Numbered from the stretch's first letter, positions 25,682 through 40,921 are shown. The stretch is 64,000 bases of DNA from Pseudomonas resinovorans NBRC 106553 (GCF_000412695.1 NC_021499.1:3224001-3288000); one strand, 5' to 3'. Notes: a model not told the origin generated them from the letters alone. Made by a program: numbers and translations.

Positions 25682-27499
25682 TCAGGCCGGCACTTGCTCG
25701 AAGATCTCCACCGAGCCGCCCTTGAGCACCACCACGTCACGCTCGACGGCGCGGGTCTCGAAGATCACGCGGGTCGGCGATTCACGCCACATGCGGGTCT
25801 CCAGGGTGTCGCCTGGCATCACGATGGCGGCGAAGCGCACGCGGATGCTCTTGAACAGGCGCGAATCGTTGTTGCAGAACGCCTTGATCACATGGCGCCC
25901 GGCATAGCCGAAGGTGCACAGGCCATGCAGGAACGGCTTGTCGTAGCCAGCCTTGGCGGCGTAGTCCGGGTCCACGTGCATCGGGTTCCAGTCACCGCAC
26001 AGGCGATACAGCAGCGCCTGGTTCACATCGGTCTGCTCGGCGATCACCGCATCGGGTTCACGTTCCGGCAGCGGAGTGGCCGGTACGCTCGCCACACGCT
26101 TCAGGCCAGCGCCCGGGGTGCCGGTGTAGAAGCTGGTGAACTCGTTGTAGTAGAGCGGCGTGCCCTGCTCGTCGGTGGTGTGGATTTCCAGCACGCTCAC
26201 GGAGCTCTTGCCCTTGTCCAGTGCTTCCTTGAGACGCATGGTGTGTTTCAGCTTGGCCTTGGGCGGCAGCGGGCGGTACATCTCGGTGTACTGCTCGCCG
26301 TGCAGGCCCTTGGCGAACGGCAGCTCCAGGCCTTCCAGGGTCGGCTTGCCGGCGAGGATCGCCTTGAGGAACACCTGGGTCGCCGGCAGCACCGCCATGG
26401 TCGGCAGCACGCGGAACTCCTCGCCCTTGAACTCGTTGATGTAGAGCAGCTCGGTGCGATCCAGCGGGTCCTTGGCGGCGCCCACGGCCAGGGCGTAGAG
26501 CGCGGCGTCGGTCTGGGTGTACTCGGTTTCCAGGGTCGCCACGGCGTTGGCCGCGACTTCCATGTCCACGTACTGGTTGCCGCCAATGGCACGGGATTCC
26601 ATGCGCTCGAACAGTTCCTTGAAGCCTTCACCGCCATTGGCGTGGTGCACGCTGTGCTCGTCGAAGCGGGTGATGCGCTCCCAGTTCTCGCGCACCAGTT
26701 CCGGGCTCAGGGAGTCGGTGTGCAGGAAGCGGCCATGGGAACGCTCCCAGCGGTACTTGGCGTGGAAGCCGCCGCCGACCTCGAACAGGCCGCCGGTGTC
26801 CTGGCATTCCTCGCTGCACAGCCAGCCTACCAGCGGTGCGACGTCCTCCACCTTCAGCTTGGCGTGCAGCTCTTCCGGGAAGATGCCGCTGGCGATCACC
26901 ATGCGCGAGGCGGCGATCGGGGCGATGGTGTTGACGCGGATGTTCTTGCTCGCGCCCTCGATGGCCAGGGCGTTGGTGAAGCCGATCAGGCCGGACTTGG
27001 CGGTGGCGTAGTTGCACTGGCCGAAGTTGCCGAAGATGCCGGCGCCGGAGGCGGTCATCACGATACGGCCGTAGCCCTTGTCGCGCATGATCGGCCAGAC
27101 GGCGTGGGTCAGGCGGAAGGCGCCCTTCACGTGGACGTCCTGGATCAGGTCCCACTGCTCCTCGGTCATCTTGTGGAAGGAGGTGTCACGCAGGACGCCG
27201 GCGTTGTTGATCAGGATGTCGACGGTGCCGAAGTTCTCCAGCGCGGTGGCGACGATCTTCTCGCCCTCGGTCACCGAGTGGTAGTCGGCCACCGCCTCGC
27301 CGCCCAGGGCGCGGATCTCGGCGACCACGGCGTCGGCCGCGGCGGAAGAACTGCCCAGGCCTTCGGTGGTGACCCCCAGGTCGTTGACCACCACCTTGGC
27401 ACCACGGGAACCCAGCAGCAGGGCATGGGCGCGGCCCAGGCCGTTGCCGGCGCCGGTGACGATGGCGACTTTGCCGTCGAAGCGAATTTCTTGAGACAC
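25682..27499 (-). CDS. MFE-2-like SDR dehydrogenase/MaoC hydratase fusion
   Basis: A 605-residue two-domain protein laid out like peroxisomal multifunctional enzyme type 2. Residues 1 to about 300 are an SDR: TGAGNGLG at 15-22, NNAG at 98-101, and Ser151, Tyr164, Lys168 (YATAK). A middle hot-dog half-domain follows, then a C-terminal MaoC hydratase domain whose motif LCGDWNPMHVDPDYA lies near residue 497. It should hydrate 2-enoyl-CoA and oxidise the R-3-hydroxyacyl-CoA. This route is typical for branched-chain or steroid-like acyl-CoAs. It sits between an acyl-CoA dehydrogenase and the degenerate thiolase in a leftward operon. It duplicates functions encoded separately at 11027-12751. Confidence 0.92.
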   Translation of the reverse strand: MSQEIRFDGKVAIVTGAGNGLGRAHALLLGSRGAKVVVNDLGVTTEGLGSSSAAADAVVAEIRALGGEAVADYHSVTEGEKIVATALENFGTVDILINNAGVLRDTSFHKMTEEQWDLIQDVHVKGAFRLTHAVWPIMRDKGYGRIVMTASGAGIFGNFGQCNYATAKSGLIGFTNALAIEGASKNIRVNTIAPIAASRMVIASGIFPEELHAKLKVEDVAPLVGWLCSEECQDTGGLFEVGGGFHAKYRWERSHGRFLHTDSLSPELVRENWERITRFDEHSVHHANGGEGFKELFERMESRAIGGNQYVDMEVAANAVATLETEYTQTDAALYALAVGAAKDPLDRTELLYINEFKGEEFRVLPTMAVLPATQVFLKAILAGKPTLEGLELPFAKGLHGEQYTEMYRPLPPKAKLKHTMRLKEALDKGKSSVSVLEIHTTDEQGTPLYYNEFTSFYTGTPGAGLKRVASVPATPLPEREPDAVIAEQTDVNQALLYRLCGDWNPMHVDPDYAAKAGYDKPFLHGLCTFGYAGRHVIKAFCNNDSRLFKSIRVRFAAIVMPGDTLETRMWRESPTRVIFETRAVERDVVVLKGGSVEIFEQVPA

Positions 27500-27572
27500 G
27501 TTGGTGCTCCTCTCCTGAAGAGATGGTTGTTATCGCGGCGCGCTGTGGCCGCAGCTGTTTTGCAGGTCGCCC

Positions 27573-28721
27573 TCACAGGGTGCGGGCGATGATTTCCTTC
27601 ATGATTTCGTTGGTGCCGCCCCAGATGCGGTTGCCCCGGGTATCCAGGTACAGGCGGGCGATGGGGTATTCGGTCATGTAGCCGTTGCCGCCATGCAGCT
27701 GCAGGCAGGCGTCCACCACCCGGCTGCTCAGCTCGGCGGTCCAGTACTTGGCCACGGCGGCGGTTTCCGAGGTCAGCTCGCCACGCAGCAGCAGCTCCAG
27801 GCAGCTGTCGATCCAGGAACGGCCGATCTGCACTTCGGTCTTGAGCTGCGCCAGGGTGAAGCGGGAGTTCTGGAAATCCAGCACCGGCTGGCCGAAGACC
27901 ATGCGGGTGCGGGTGTATTCGATGGTCTGTTCCAGGGCCGCCTCGGCCTGGGCCTGGAAGCCCACGGCGCCGATGATGCGTTCCCAGGCCAGGTCGTGCA
28001 TGAGCTGGTAGAAGCCCCTGCCCTCCTCCCCACCCAGCACGTTCTCCACCGGCACGCGGCAGTCGTCGAAGAACAGCATGCTGGTGTCCTGGGCGTGCAG
28101 GCCGATCTTCTCCAGGGGCTGCGAGCGGCCGAAGCCGGCGCGTTCCTTCTCGACGATGACGATGGAGATGTCCTTGGCGCCGCCGCTGCTGCCGGTCTTG
28201 CACACCACCAGGGCCAGGTCGCAGGACGCGCCGTTGGAGATGAAGGTCTTGGAGCCGTTGAGGACGTACTCGTCACCCTCGCGCACGGCGCGGGTGCGCA
28301 CCGCCTGGAGGTCGGAGCCGGTGTTGGGCTCGGTCATGGCGATGGAGCCCACCGCTTCGCCCGCGATCATCTTCGGCAGCCAGGCGTGCTTCTGCGCCTC
28401 GGTGCCGTAGTTGAGGATGTAGTTGGCCACCAGGCCGTGCACGCCGAAGCCGATCAGGCCGGTGGCGCCGACGCGCATGAATTCCTCGGCGAACACCACG
28501 TCGAACAGCTGGTCGGCACCCGGACCGCCGTATTCCTCCGGCATGGAGGGCAGCAACATGCCCATCTCGCCGGCCTTGCGCCAGACCTCGCGGGGGACGC
28601 ACTTGTCCTTCTCCCACTGGGCGTGGAACGGCGCCACTTCTTCTTCCACGAAGCGGCGGGCGGCGCGGCGGAACTCTTCGTGCTCGGGGCTGAACAGGGT
28701 ACGGGGGATCAGGTATTCCAT
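27573..28721 (-). CDS. acyl-CoA dehydrogenase
   Basis: A 382-residue acyl-CoA dehydrogenase with the three-domain ACAD layout. SIAMTEPNTGSDLQAVRT is the FAD/substrate motif, TFISNGASCDLALVV the middle domain, and RIWGGTNEIMKEIIARTL the C-terminus. Gly replaces Glu at the short-chain catalytic position, as in long-chain and isovaleryl-type ACADs whose base lies elsewhere. The start is the ATG at 28721, with GAGG eight bases upstream. It lies 23 bases after a second ACAD, and the two may act on different intermediates of one pathway. Confidence 0.92.
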   Translation of the reverse strand: MEYLIPRTLFSPEHEEFRRAARRFVEEEVAPFHAQWEKDKCVPREVWRKAGEMGMLLPSMPEEYGGPGADQLFDVVFAEEFMRVGATGLIGFGVHGLVANYILNYGTEAQKHAWLPKMIAGEAVGSIAMTEPNTGSDLQAVRTRAVREGDEYVLNGSKTFISNGASCDLALVVCKTGSSGGAKDISIVIVEKERAGFGRSQPLEKIGLHAQDTSMLFFDDCRVPVENVLGGEEGRGFYQLMHDLAWERIIGAVGFQAQAEAALEQTIEYTRTRMVFGQPVLDFQNSRFTLAQLKTEVQIGRSWIDSCLELLLRGELTSETAAVAKYWTAELSSRVVDACLQLHGGNGYMTEYPIARLYLDTRGNRIWGGTNEIMKEIIARTL

Positions 28722-28744
28722 TGCGATTTCCTCAAGGGCCCGGC

Positions 28745-29890
<1,146 letters not shown>

Positions 29891-30497
29891 TCGGGGTTCT
29901 CCTCGGGTCAATCCTTCCACCGTCGTTGCGGCGGTTCTGGCTCGATCATAGGAGGAGCTATCAGGGGGGCAGCCCCCTCAGGGAGGGGGGGATGGGAAAT
30001 GCCATCGGCCACTGCGCCAGACCCCTCGCCGGGGGTGGTGGCGCGGGTGGGCGGCGCCCCTAGACTGGGCTTGCGAAATGCCAGCGGACGGAGCGCAAGG
30101 CGCGTCCACGCAACGCGCCTGGCCTTCGTTTCGCTGGTGATTTCGCCTTCGGAGAACCCGCTCTACGCGCAGGCTGCGGCACGGCGCGGTTGTAGGATGG
30201 GTTGAGCCTGCGATACCCATGCTGATGGTTGGAGCCGATGGGTTTCGCTTCGCTCTAGCGGAACGCCGCCCGCACCATCCTACGGGGCGGCTGCGGCACG
30301 GCGCAGTTGTAGGATGGGTTGAGCCTGCGATACCCATGCTGTTGGTTGGCGCCGATGGGTTTCGCTGCGCTCTAGCGGAATGCCGCCCGCACCATCCTAC
30401 GGGACGGCTGCGCCGTCCTTCGCGAATGAATTCGCTCCTACAGGTGCGCACCGCTGGTGGATGAAAAGAGCGTCTTCCACCCTACGGCGGGGGCGTG
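29891..30497. other. gene-free region with promoter candidate and repeats
   Basis: The first 80 bases upstream of the leftward ACAD hold a possible -10 (TATGAT on the minus strand, 29945-29950) without a good -35, which would suit an activator-dependent promoter. The region also holds C/G-rich hairpins near 29963-29990, the 117-bp tandem repeat, a GCGAATGAATTCGCTCCTAC element (30423-30442) and a GTGGATGAAAAGAGC...CCACCCTAC element ending near 30486. No gene is seen. Confidence 0.5.
30190..30423. repeat. two-copy tandem repeat, 117-bp period
   Basis: TTGTAGGATGGGTTGAGCCT and the following sequence recur at 30190 and 30307, including GCGATACCCATGCTG, GCCGATGGGTTTCGC and CCGCCCGCACCATCCTACGG. 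Each unit combines two members of the GTAGGATGGGT palindrome family. The copies differ by a few bases. Confidence 0.9.
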
Positions 30498-33179
30498 TCA
30501 CTCGATCAGGCCGTGCTTGCGCGCCCAGGACACCGCGTCGTAGCGGCTGGACACGCCGAGCTTGACGTAGATGTTCTTCAGGTTCCATTTCACCGTTTCC
30601 AGGGAAATGTTCAGGGTCAGGGCCACGCGCTTGTTGGACATCGCCTGGCTGATCAGCTGGAGGATGGCCAGCTCGCGCGGGGTGAGCATGGAGGGCGCGC
30701 CCTCGGCAGAAGACTGCCCGGCGCGCTCGGTGGGGCCGGAGCCGAAGCGTTCGAGCAGCTGGGCCAGGTAGGCGCCCTCCTCCTCGGGTACGGGTTTGCC
30801 GGCCAGGGCCGCCAGCATCCTGCGCAGCACCTCGCCTTCATCGAGGAAGGTGCGGACCAGCCCCAGCTGCCTGCCCTGGGCCAGGGCCGCCAGCAGGTGC
30901 GCGTCCGCCCGTTCCGGTTGCAGCAGGTCGGCCTGGGCGATGGCCATCAGCAGCTGGCTTTTGACCAGCAACTGACCGCGTCGATAGCCCGTGGCGTAGT
31001 CGCGCAGGACCTCCAGGTCGTTGAGTGCCTTGTCCGGGTAGTTGGTGGCCAGCAGCAGGCGCGCCCGAGCCAGCGCGGCCATGGCCGGAATGTCCGCCTG
31101 GAAACCAAGGGAATCCCGGTGCTTGAGCGCCAGGGTTTCCAGCCGGCCAACGCGCTCGGCGGCCCCGGCGCGATCGCTCTCCAGCAGCGCGATGCGCGCC
31201 TGCTCCACCAGGCAATGCGCCAGCGCGCGGTCCTGGCCGATATTGCGGAAGTGCCGCTCCTGGCGCTCCAGGAAGCCCATGGCGACGGCGGTGGAATCCT
31301 GCAGCAGGTCGAGCCGCGCCCGGCAGATGGTCGCCCGCAGCATGGTGTCGGGCATGGCCCATTGCAGCAGGCCGCTGCGATTGGCCAGCACCTCCCGCGC
31401 CTCGTCGGAGCGGTCCAGCTCGCGATAGACGTCGGCCAGGGTGGCCGCGCCGAGGTAGGCGCTGGCGGAGCGGTGCCCATGTACCGCCACGGCGCGGGCC
31501 AGTTGCGCCGAGCCGATGCGTTCCGCTTCCAGCATCCGCCCCTCCTGCAGGTAACAGAGCGTACGCGCCCCTTCTGCCACCAGGGCCATTTCCGCATCCC
31601 GTTCGGCGTCGGGAATGACACTGGCGTCGAGGCACTGCAACGCCTCTTCCATACGGCCGGCCGCCAGATAGGCGATGGCCAGCAACGCCGGCGCGCCGAG
31701 CCGCGTTACCGAGTAGTCATCCGGCAGCGCCTGGAAGTCTTTCAGCAGGTCGATGATCGGCTCGGTGCGGTCGTGCTGGACCTCGATGGCCGCCTGCACC
31801 AGCGGCAGGCGATAGGCCACATCGGCCTGTTGCGCCGCGCCGCTGCGCTGGAACTGCTCCAGCCAGGCCTCGGCCTTGGCCGGCCGGGCGGTCAGTGCGT
31901 AGGCAAGGCAACCGAGGAAGAACAGGCGTGGCCTGGAGAACAGGATGTCCTGGGGCAGGCGGTCGAGCAGGCGCAGGAGCGGGCTCAACTGGTCCAGGCT
32001 CCAGGTCGCCGGAGCGGCCTGTTCGATCACCTCCACGGCATAGCCCAGGTCACCCGCAAGGGTCGCATGCCGCACGGCTTCGGCCAGCAGCTTGCGCTCG
32101 GCGAACCAGCGCGCGGCGCGGCGGTGCAGTTCGTTCTGGGCCGCGTTGTCACGGCGGGCGAGCCGCGTGGCGAGGAAGTCGGCGAACAGCGCGTGGAAGC
32201 GGTACCAGGGTTGGCGGTCGTCGGCCTCCACGCGGAAGATCAGCAGATTCTCCTCGTCCAGCCGTTTCAGCATGGCCTGGGCCGGCGCACACCCCGTGAC
32301 GGCCTCCGCCAGGGAGGCGTTGAAGCGCCGGCAGATGCTGATGTCCTCCATGAACGCCACCAGGTCCGGTGGCAGATGCGCCATGACGTTCTCGGCCAGG
32401 TAGCTCTGCAGGTCGTCGGAGCGCCAGCCCATTTCCCGCAAGGTGCTGCGGGCCTCGGGATCGCTGCGCAACAGAATCACCACCAGTTGCAGGGTGGCCG
32501 GCCAGCCGCTGGTGAGCTGGTGGATCTGGTGCAACTCCTCGGGGCTGAGCTTCATGGCCGCCAGGTTGTGTTCGAGGAAGGCGCGGGTTTCCGCCAGGTC
32601 GAAGGGCAATTCCGCGCAATCGAGTTCCACCAGCTGGCCGCTCAGGCGCAATCGGCTGAAGCTCAGCGGCGGCCCCACGCGGGAGGAAATCACGTAGTGC
32701 AGGTTGTCCGGACTGTGGTCCAGCAGCTTCTGCATCAGCTGGTGGGAACGCGGGTCGACCACATGCTGGTAGTCGTCGATGACCAGGAACAGTTCCTTGT
32801 TGATGCCGGCGGCACCGTCGACGATGGCCGCCACCACCTCATCGATGAACTCGGGGCGCGCCCCTTCCGGCGGAATGCCGCTGTCCAGGGGGATGCCCAG
32901 GCGCTGCAGCGCGCCGCGCATATAGGCGAAGAAAATCGCCAGGTGCTTGTCGTCGGCGCTCAGCGACAGCCAGGCGACATCCGCGCCGGAACGCATCATC
33001 TCCTGGCGCCACTGGGCCAGCAGCGTGGTCTTGCCGAAGCCGGGACTGCCGGTGACCAGGCCCACGCGGCATTGCGCCATGCGCTGCAGCTCCTCCAGCA
33101 GGCGCTGGCGCAGGATGGTCTGGGTGCCAATGCGCGGTGGAGCGAATTTCGTCGATACGAGCAATTTGTCGGTATGCAT
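30498..33179 (-). CDS. MalT-like LuxR-family transcriptional activator
   Basis: An 893-residue large ATP-binding LuxR regulator. The N-terminus carries a Walker A motif, GSPGFGKT, at residues 44-51, and a Walker B-like LFLVIDDYQHV. A long helical TPR-like middle region follows. The C-terminal LuxR helix-turn-helix reads LTPRELAILQLISQAMSNKR through LSVETVK-like and YVKLGVSSRYDAVSWARKHG segments. The layout is that of MalT and of AlkS, the alkane-responsive activator, which bind ATP plus an inducer. I start at the ATG at 33179; the upstream extension has no family resemblance. It lies alone between two near-identical acyl-CoA dehydrogenase genes and is the best candidate activator of the surrounding beta-oxidation genes. 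Confidence 0.92.
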   Translation of the reverse strand: MHTDKLLVSTKFAPPRIGTQTILRQRLLEELQRMAQCRVGLVTGSPGFGKTTLLAQWRQEMMRSGADVAWLSLSADDKHLAIFFAYMRGALQRLGIPLDSGIPPEGARPEFIDEVVAAIVDGAAGINKELFLVIDDYQHVVDPRSHQLMQKLLDHSPDNLHYVISSRVGPPLSFSRLRLSGQLVELDCAELPFDLAETRAFLEHNLAAMKLSPEELHQIHQLTSGWPATLQLVVILLRSDPEARSTLREMGWRSDDLQSYLAENVMAHLPPDLVAFMEDISICRRFNASLAEAVTGCAPAQAMLKRLDEENLLIFRVEADDRQPWYRFHALFADFLATRLARRDNAAQNELHRRAARWFAERKLLAEAVRHATLAGDLGYAVEVIEQAAPATWSLDQLSPLLRLLDRLPQDILFSRPRLFFLGCLAYALTARPAKAEAWLEQFQRSGAAQQADVAYRLPLVQAAIEVQHDRTEPIIDLLKDFQALPDDYSVTRLGAPALLAIAYLAAGRMEEALQCLDASVIPDAERDAEMALVAEGARTLCYLQEGRMLEAERIGSAQLARAVAVHGHRSASAYLGAATLADVYRELDRSDEAREVLANRSGLLQWAMPDTMLRATICRARLDLLQDSTAVAMGFLERQERHFRNIGQDRALAHCLVEQARIALLESDRAGAAERVGRLETLALKHRDSLGFQADIPAMAALARARLLLATNYPDKALNDLEVLRDYATGYRRGQLLVKSQLLMAIAQADLLQPERADAHLLAALAQGRQLGLVRTFLDEGEVLRRMLAALAGKPVPEEEGAYLAQLLERFGSGPTERAGQSSAEGAPSMLTPRELAILQLISQAMSNKRVALTLNISLETVKWNLKNIYVKLGVSSRYDAVSWARKHGLIE

Positions 33180-33373
33180 GTCCAGACCGGTCTCCGATTC
33201 ACAGGTCGCCTGTCCAACGCAGCGAGCCAGCGCTGCACGGGCGGAATCAGTGTGGCTGAGCTCCCCCGGCGATCGGCGGATTTTCCCCCAAAAATAGCCG
33301 AAGGTCAGTACAGGTCGGTGCCAGGCGGGCTGGCTTCCGATCGCGAGCATGCATGGTGGAGGGTAAACGGGGG

Positions 33374-33403
33374 GGCTTCCCCCCTCCAACCGAGGGGGAA
33401 GCC
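33374..33403. repeat. C/G-rich hairpin after acyl-CoA dehydrogenase gene
   Basis: GGCTTCCCCC/GGGGGAAGCC, a 10-bp perfect stem, sits 17 bases past the stop of the leftward ACAD gene. There is no T-run on either strand. It belongs with the other C-rich hairpins of the window. Confidence 0.55.
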
Positions 33404-33419
33404 TATGCCAGGGCGGGCC

Positions 33420-34562
33420 TCAGAGGGTCCGCGCCACCAGCTCGCGCATGATGTCGTTGGCGCCGCCGTAGATGCGGTTGACCCGGCTGTCGAGGTAATG
33501 ACGGGCCACCGGGTACTCCAGCATGTAGCCGTTGCCGCCATGCAACTGCACGCACTGGTCCACCACCTTCGAGTACAGCTCGGTGCACCAGAGCTTGGCC
33601 GCGGCGGCCGCTTCCGGGGTCAGTCCGTGCTCCAGCAACAGCTCCATGCAGCGGTCGACATAGGTCTGCCCCAGGGCGATCTCGGTCTTCATGTCCGCCA
33701 GTTTGAAGCGCGAGTTCTGGAACTCGATGATCGGTTTGCCGAACGCCTTGCGCTCACGGGTGTAGTCGATGGTCTGCTCCAGCACCGCCTGGCTCGCGGC
33801 GACGGCAAGGATGCCGATGCTCAGGCGTTCCCAGGCCAGCTCCTTCATGAGCTGGTAGAAGCCCTGGCCGGCCTCGCCGCCAAGGATGTTGGCCTTGGGC
33901 ACGCGCACGTCCTCGAAGAACACCATGGTGGTGTCCTGGGCATGCAGGCCGACCTTGCGCAGCGGTTTGGACTTGCTCACGCCAGCCCGGTCGGCTTCCA
34001 CCAGGATCAGGGAAATGTCCCGGGAGCCCTTGCCGCTGTTCCCGGTCTTGGCCACCACCACGATTATGTCGCTGTTGGTGCCGTTGGAGATGAAGGTCTT
34101 GGCGCCATTGATGACGTACTCGTCACCCTCCAGCACCGCGCGGGTCTTCACCGCCTGCAGGTCGGAGCCGGTATCGGGCTCGGTCATGGCCACGGCGGCG
34201 ATGGCCTCGCCACTGGCCATTTTCGGCAGCCACTGGAGCTTCTGCTCCTCGGTGCCGAAGTTGATGAAGTAGCCGGCGCAGATATCGTGCACGTTGAAGC
34301 CGTTCAGACCGGAGAGCCCGGCACGGGCCACCTCCTCTACCGCGATCACCGAGAAACGCCGGTCCAGGCCCAGGCCGCCGTAGGCCTCGGGGGTGGTGGC
34401 ATTGAGCATGCCCAGCTCGCCGGCGCGCTGCCAGATTTCACGGGGTACGAGGTGGTCTTCTTCCCACTGCTCGTGGAACGGCGTGCACTCCTCGGCCAGG
34501 AAACGGCGGACGGTGTTGCGGAATTCTTCGTGTTCGTGGTCGAACAGCGTGCGCGGAATCAT
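33420..34562 (-). CDS. acyl-CoA dehydrogenase, duplicate B
   Basis: A 380-residue long-chain-type acyl-CoA dehydrogenase (MIPRTLFDHEHEEFRNTVRRF, AMTEPDTGSDLQAVKT, RIYGGANDIMRELVARTL), nearly a copy of 28745-29890. Differences cluster around residues 75-110, which may change substrate fit. The start is the ATG at 34562, with AGGGG seven bases upstream; a longer frame to 34754 crosses the divergent promoter region and is rejected. It is transcribed away from the large acyl-CoA dehydrogenase gene at 34766 across a 203-bp region. Confidence 0.93.
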   Translation of the reverse strand: MIPRTLFDHEHEEFRNTVRRFLAEECTPFHEQWEEDHLVPREIWQRAGELGMLNATTPEAYGGLGLDRRFSVIAVEEVARAGLSGLNGFNVHDICAGYFINFGTEEQKLQWLPKMASGEAIAAVAMTEPDTGSDLQAVKTRAVLEGDEYVINGAKTFISNGTNSDIIVVVAKTGNSGKGSRDISLILVEADRAGVSKSKPLRKVGLHAQDTTMVFFEDVRVPKANILGGEAGQGFYQLMKELAWERLSIGILAVAASQAVLEQTIDYTRERKAFGKPIIEFQNSRFKLADMKTEIALGQTYVDRCMELLLEHGLTPEAAAAAKLWCTELYSKVVDQCVQLHGGNGYMLEYPVARHYLDSRVNRIYGGANDIMRELVARTL

Positions 34563-34681
34563 GCGGATACCCCTGGATGCGGTTGGCGATTGCTGGCGTC
34601 CTCGACTCGGGCGCCCTTGACGCCACCTTAGGTCGCCGGCGCCCTCCGCTGCCCCCTCGAAGCGGGTAGGCGGCGACCACT

Positions 34682-34700
34682 CCCACTCCAATGGGGTGGG
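34682..34700. promoter_or_regulatory. imperfect palindrome between divergent ACAD genes
   Basis: CCCACTCC and GGGGTGGG flank a short centre in the 203-bp divergent region. The position would suit an operator for both genes. No second copy was found, so this is weak evidence. Confidence 0.25.
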
Positions 34701-34765
34701 GAACGGCCTCACGCATTTCGTTCTACTGGCATGGCCCATTTCCCCTGGTAGCACAAGAGAACGAA

Positions 34766-36568
<1,803 letters not shown>

Positions 36569-36603
36569 GCCCCCTACTTTCAGCCTTTCCCAATGGAGTC
36601 AGC

Positions 36604-38715
<2,112 letters not shown>

Positions 38716-38740
38716 CCCCGCGTTTACAAGGAATCCGAGC

Positions 38741-39925
38741 ATGAAAGAAGCCGTTATCCTCTCCACCGCCCGCACGCCCATCGCCAAGGCGTTTCGCGGT
38801 GCCTTCAACGCCACCACCGCGCCCACCATGGCCGCCTTCGCCATCCGCGCCGCCGTGGAGCGCGCTGGCATCGAGGCCAGCGAGATCGAGGACCTGGTCA
38901 TGGGCACCGGCATGCCCGCCGGCACCGCTGGCTGGAACCTCGGCCGCATGAGCGTGCTGGCCGCCGGCCTGCCGATCTCGGTCAGCGGCCAGACCCTCGA
39001 CCGCCAGTGCGCCTCCGGCCTGATGGCCATCGCCACCGCCGCCAAGCAGATCACCGTCGACGGCATGGCCGTGACCATCGGCGCCGGCCAGGAGCACATC
39101 AGCCTGGTGCAGAACCGCCATATGGAATGGGTCGGCGGCTACCACGACGAACAGGTCCTGCACCACGTGCCCCATGCCTACATGCCGATGCTGCAGACCG
39201 CCGAGCTGGTGGCCGAGCGCTACGGCATCAGCCGCGAGGCCCAGGACGCCTACGCCCTGCAATCCCAGCAGCGCATCGCGGCGGCCCAGCGCGCAGGGCT
39301 GTTCGAGTGCGAGATCGTGCCGGTGTCGGTGAGCAAGCAACTGGTCGACAAGGCCAGTGGCGCCATCAGTTTCGAACAGGTCACCCTGACCCAGGACGAA
39401 GGCAACCGCCCGCAGACCCGCCTGGAAGACCTCAGCGCCCTCAAACCGGTGATCGAAGGTGGCTGCGTCACCGCCGGCAACGCCAGCCAGCTGTCCGACG
39501 GCGCCAGTGCCTGCGTGCTGATGGACGGCCGCCTGGCCGAGCAGCGCAACCTGGAACCCCTGGGCGCCTACCGTGGCATGGCCGTGGCGGGCCTCGCGCC
39601 GGAAGAAATGGGCATCGGCCCGGTGCTGGCCGTGCCGAAGCTGCTCAAGCAGCACGGCCTGAAGGTCGACGATATCGGCCTGTGGGAACTGAACGAAGCC
39701 TTCGCCTGCCAGGCGATCTACTGCCGCGACCAGCTGGGTATCGACAACGAGCGCTACAACGTCAACGGCGGCGCCATCGCCATCGGCCACCCCTACGGCA
39801 TGAGCGGCGCGCGTATGGTTGGCCACGCCCTGCTGGAGGGCAAGCGCCGTGGCGTGAAGTACGTGGTGGTGACCATGTGCGTGGGCGGCGGCATGGGCGC
39901 AGCCGGCCTGTTCGAGGTGTTCTGA
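38741..39925 (+). CDS. acetyl-CoA C-acyltransferase (thiolase)
   Basis: A 394-residue classical thiolase that releases acetyl-CoA from 3-ketoacyl-CoA. The full active site is present: nucleophile Cys90 in DRQCASG, His350 in [11 protein letters not shown] and Cys380 in [10 protein letters not shown]. It lies between the FadB-type gene and an SDR whose start codon overlaps its stop (TGATG). It is the thiolase most likely to work with the FadB-type fusion. Confidence 0.95.
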   Translation: MKEAVILSTARTPIAKAFRGAFNATTAPTMAAFAIRAAVERAGIEASEIEDLVMGTGMPAGTAGWNLGRMSVLAAGLPISVSGQTLDRQCASGLMAIATAAKQITVDGMAVTIGAGQEHISLVQNRHMEWVGGYHDEQVLHHVPHAYMPMLQTAELVAERYGISREAQDAYALQSQQRIAAAQRAGLFECEIVPVSVSKQLVDKASGAISFEQVTLTQDEGNRPQTRLEDLSALKPVIEGGCVTAGNASQLSDGASACVLMDGRLAEQRNLEPLGAYRGMAVAGLAPEEMGIGPVLAVPKLLKQHGLKVDDIGLWELNEAFACQAIYCRDQLGIDNERYNVNGGAIAIGHPYGMSGARMVGHALLEGKRRGVKYVVVTMCVGGGMGAAGLFEVF

Positions 39926-40701
39926 TGAGCGTATTCGCCCCCTTCTCCCTCGCCGGCCGCATCGTGTTGGTGACCGGCGCCTCCAGTGGTATCGGCGCGC
40001 ACCTGGCGCGGGTCGCGGCTAAGGCCGGCGCCCGCGTTGTCCTCGCCGCGCGCCGCGTCGAGCGCCTGCAGCAACTGGCCGAGGAACTGCGCCGTTCCGG
40101 CACCGAAGCCCTGCCGGTGGCCATGGACGTCACCGACCGCGCCAGCGTGGCCGCCGCCTTCGATGCCGCCGAGGCGGCCTTCGGCACGGTGGACGTGGTG
40201 CTCAACAATGCCGGCATCGGCAGCGGCCAGCGCGTGCTGGAAGTCAGCGAAGAGGACTGGCGCGCCATGCTCGCCACCAACCTCGACGGCGTCTGGCGCG
40301 TGGCCCAGGTCGCCGCCCAGCGCCTCGCCCATGCCGAGCGGCCGGGGAGCATCGTCAACATCGCCTCCATGCTCGGCCTGCGGGTGGGCACCGGCTACAG
40401 CCACTACTGCGCGGCCAAGGCCGGCGTGGTCCAGCTGACCAAGTCCCTGGCCCTGGAACTGGCCCGCTACCACATCCGCGTCAACGCCATCGCCCCCGGC
40501 TACTTCAAGACCGAGATGAACGACGCCTACTTCGACAGCGCAAAGGGCCAGGCCTACATCCGCGAAGCGGTGCCCATGCGCCGCCTCGGCCGGCTGGAGG
40601 AGCTGAACGGCCCCTTCCTGCTGCTGGCCAGCGAAGCCGGCGCCTACATGTCCGGCGCGGTGCTGGCGGTGGATGGCGGGCAGTTGGTGGGTAGCCTGTA
40701 G
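39925..40701 (+). CDS. short-chain dehydrogenase/reductase
   Basis: A 258-residue classical SDR. The cofactor motif TGASSGIG is at residues 17-24 and NNAG at 94-97. The catalytic residues are Ser148, Tyr161 and Lys165 (YCAAK). An Arg pair after the second strand (AARRVERL) suggests NADP preference. Its ATG overlaps the thiolase stop by one base, so translation is coupled. It ends the rightward beta-oxidation operon and may reduce or oxidise a hydroxyl or keto group on the substrate before or after ring or chain shortening. Confidence 0.92.
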   Translation: MSVFAPFSLAGRIVLVTGASSGIGAHLARVAAKAGARVVLAARRVERLQQLAEELRRSGTEALPVAMDVTDRASVAAAFDAAEAAFGTVDVVLNNAGIGSGQRVLEVSEEDWRAMLATNLDGVWRVAQVAAQRLAHAERPGSIVNIASMLGLRVGTGYSHYCAAKAGVVQLTKSLALELARYHIRVNAIAPGYFKTEMNDAYFDSAKGQAYIREAVPMRRLGRLEELNGPFLLLASEAGAYMSGAVLAVDGGQLVGSL

Positions 40702-40706
40702 CTACC

Positions 40707-40887
40707 GTAGGGTGGATGGCGCTTTTTCCATCCACCAACGGCGCCATACCGGGCCTCGATTGGTGGACCGGTGAAGCGTGGTCCACCCTACGAACTGCAA
40801 TCGGTGCGCATGGCGCACCCTACGATCCAACGCCACGGCGCGATCGATGGGTGTGGCACACCCTACGTAGGGTGCGCCGTGCGCACC
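40707..40887. repeat. palindromic repeats between SDR and alcohol dehydrogenase genes
   Basis: An 85-bp element (40707-40791), GTAGGGTGGA to TCCACCCTAC, is a close copy of 7339-7423. It is followed by an inverted pair, GGTGCGCATGGCGCACCCTA (from 40804) and its complement ending at 40887. These sit between convergent genes in place of an ordinary terminator. Confidence 0.85.
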
Positions 40888-40921
40888 GGCGTTTGCGCGC
40901 GATCCCGCAATCACGCACCGA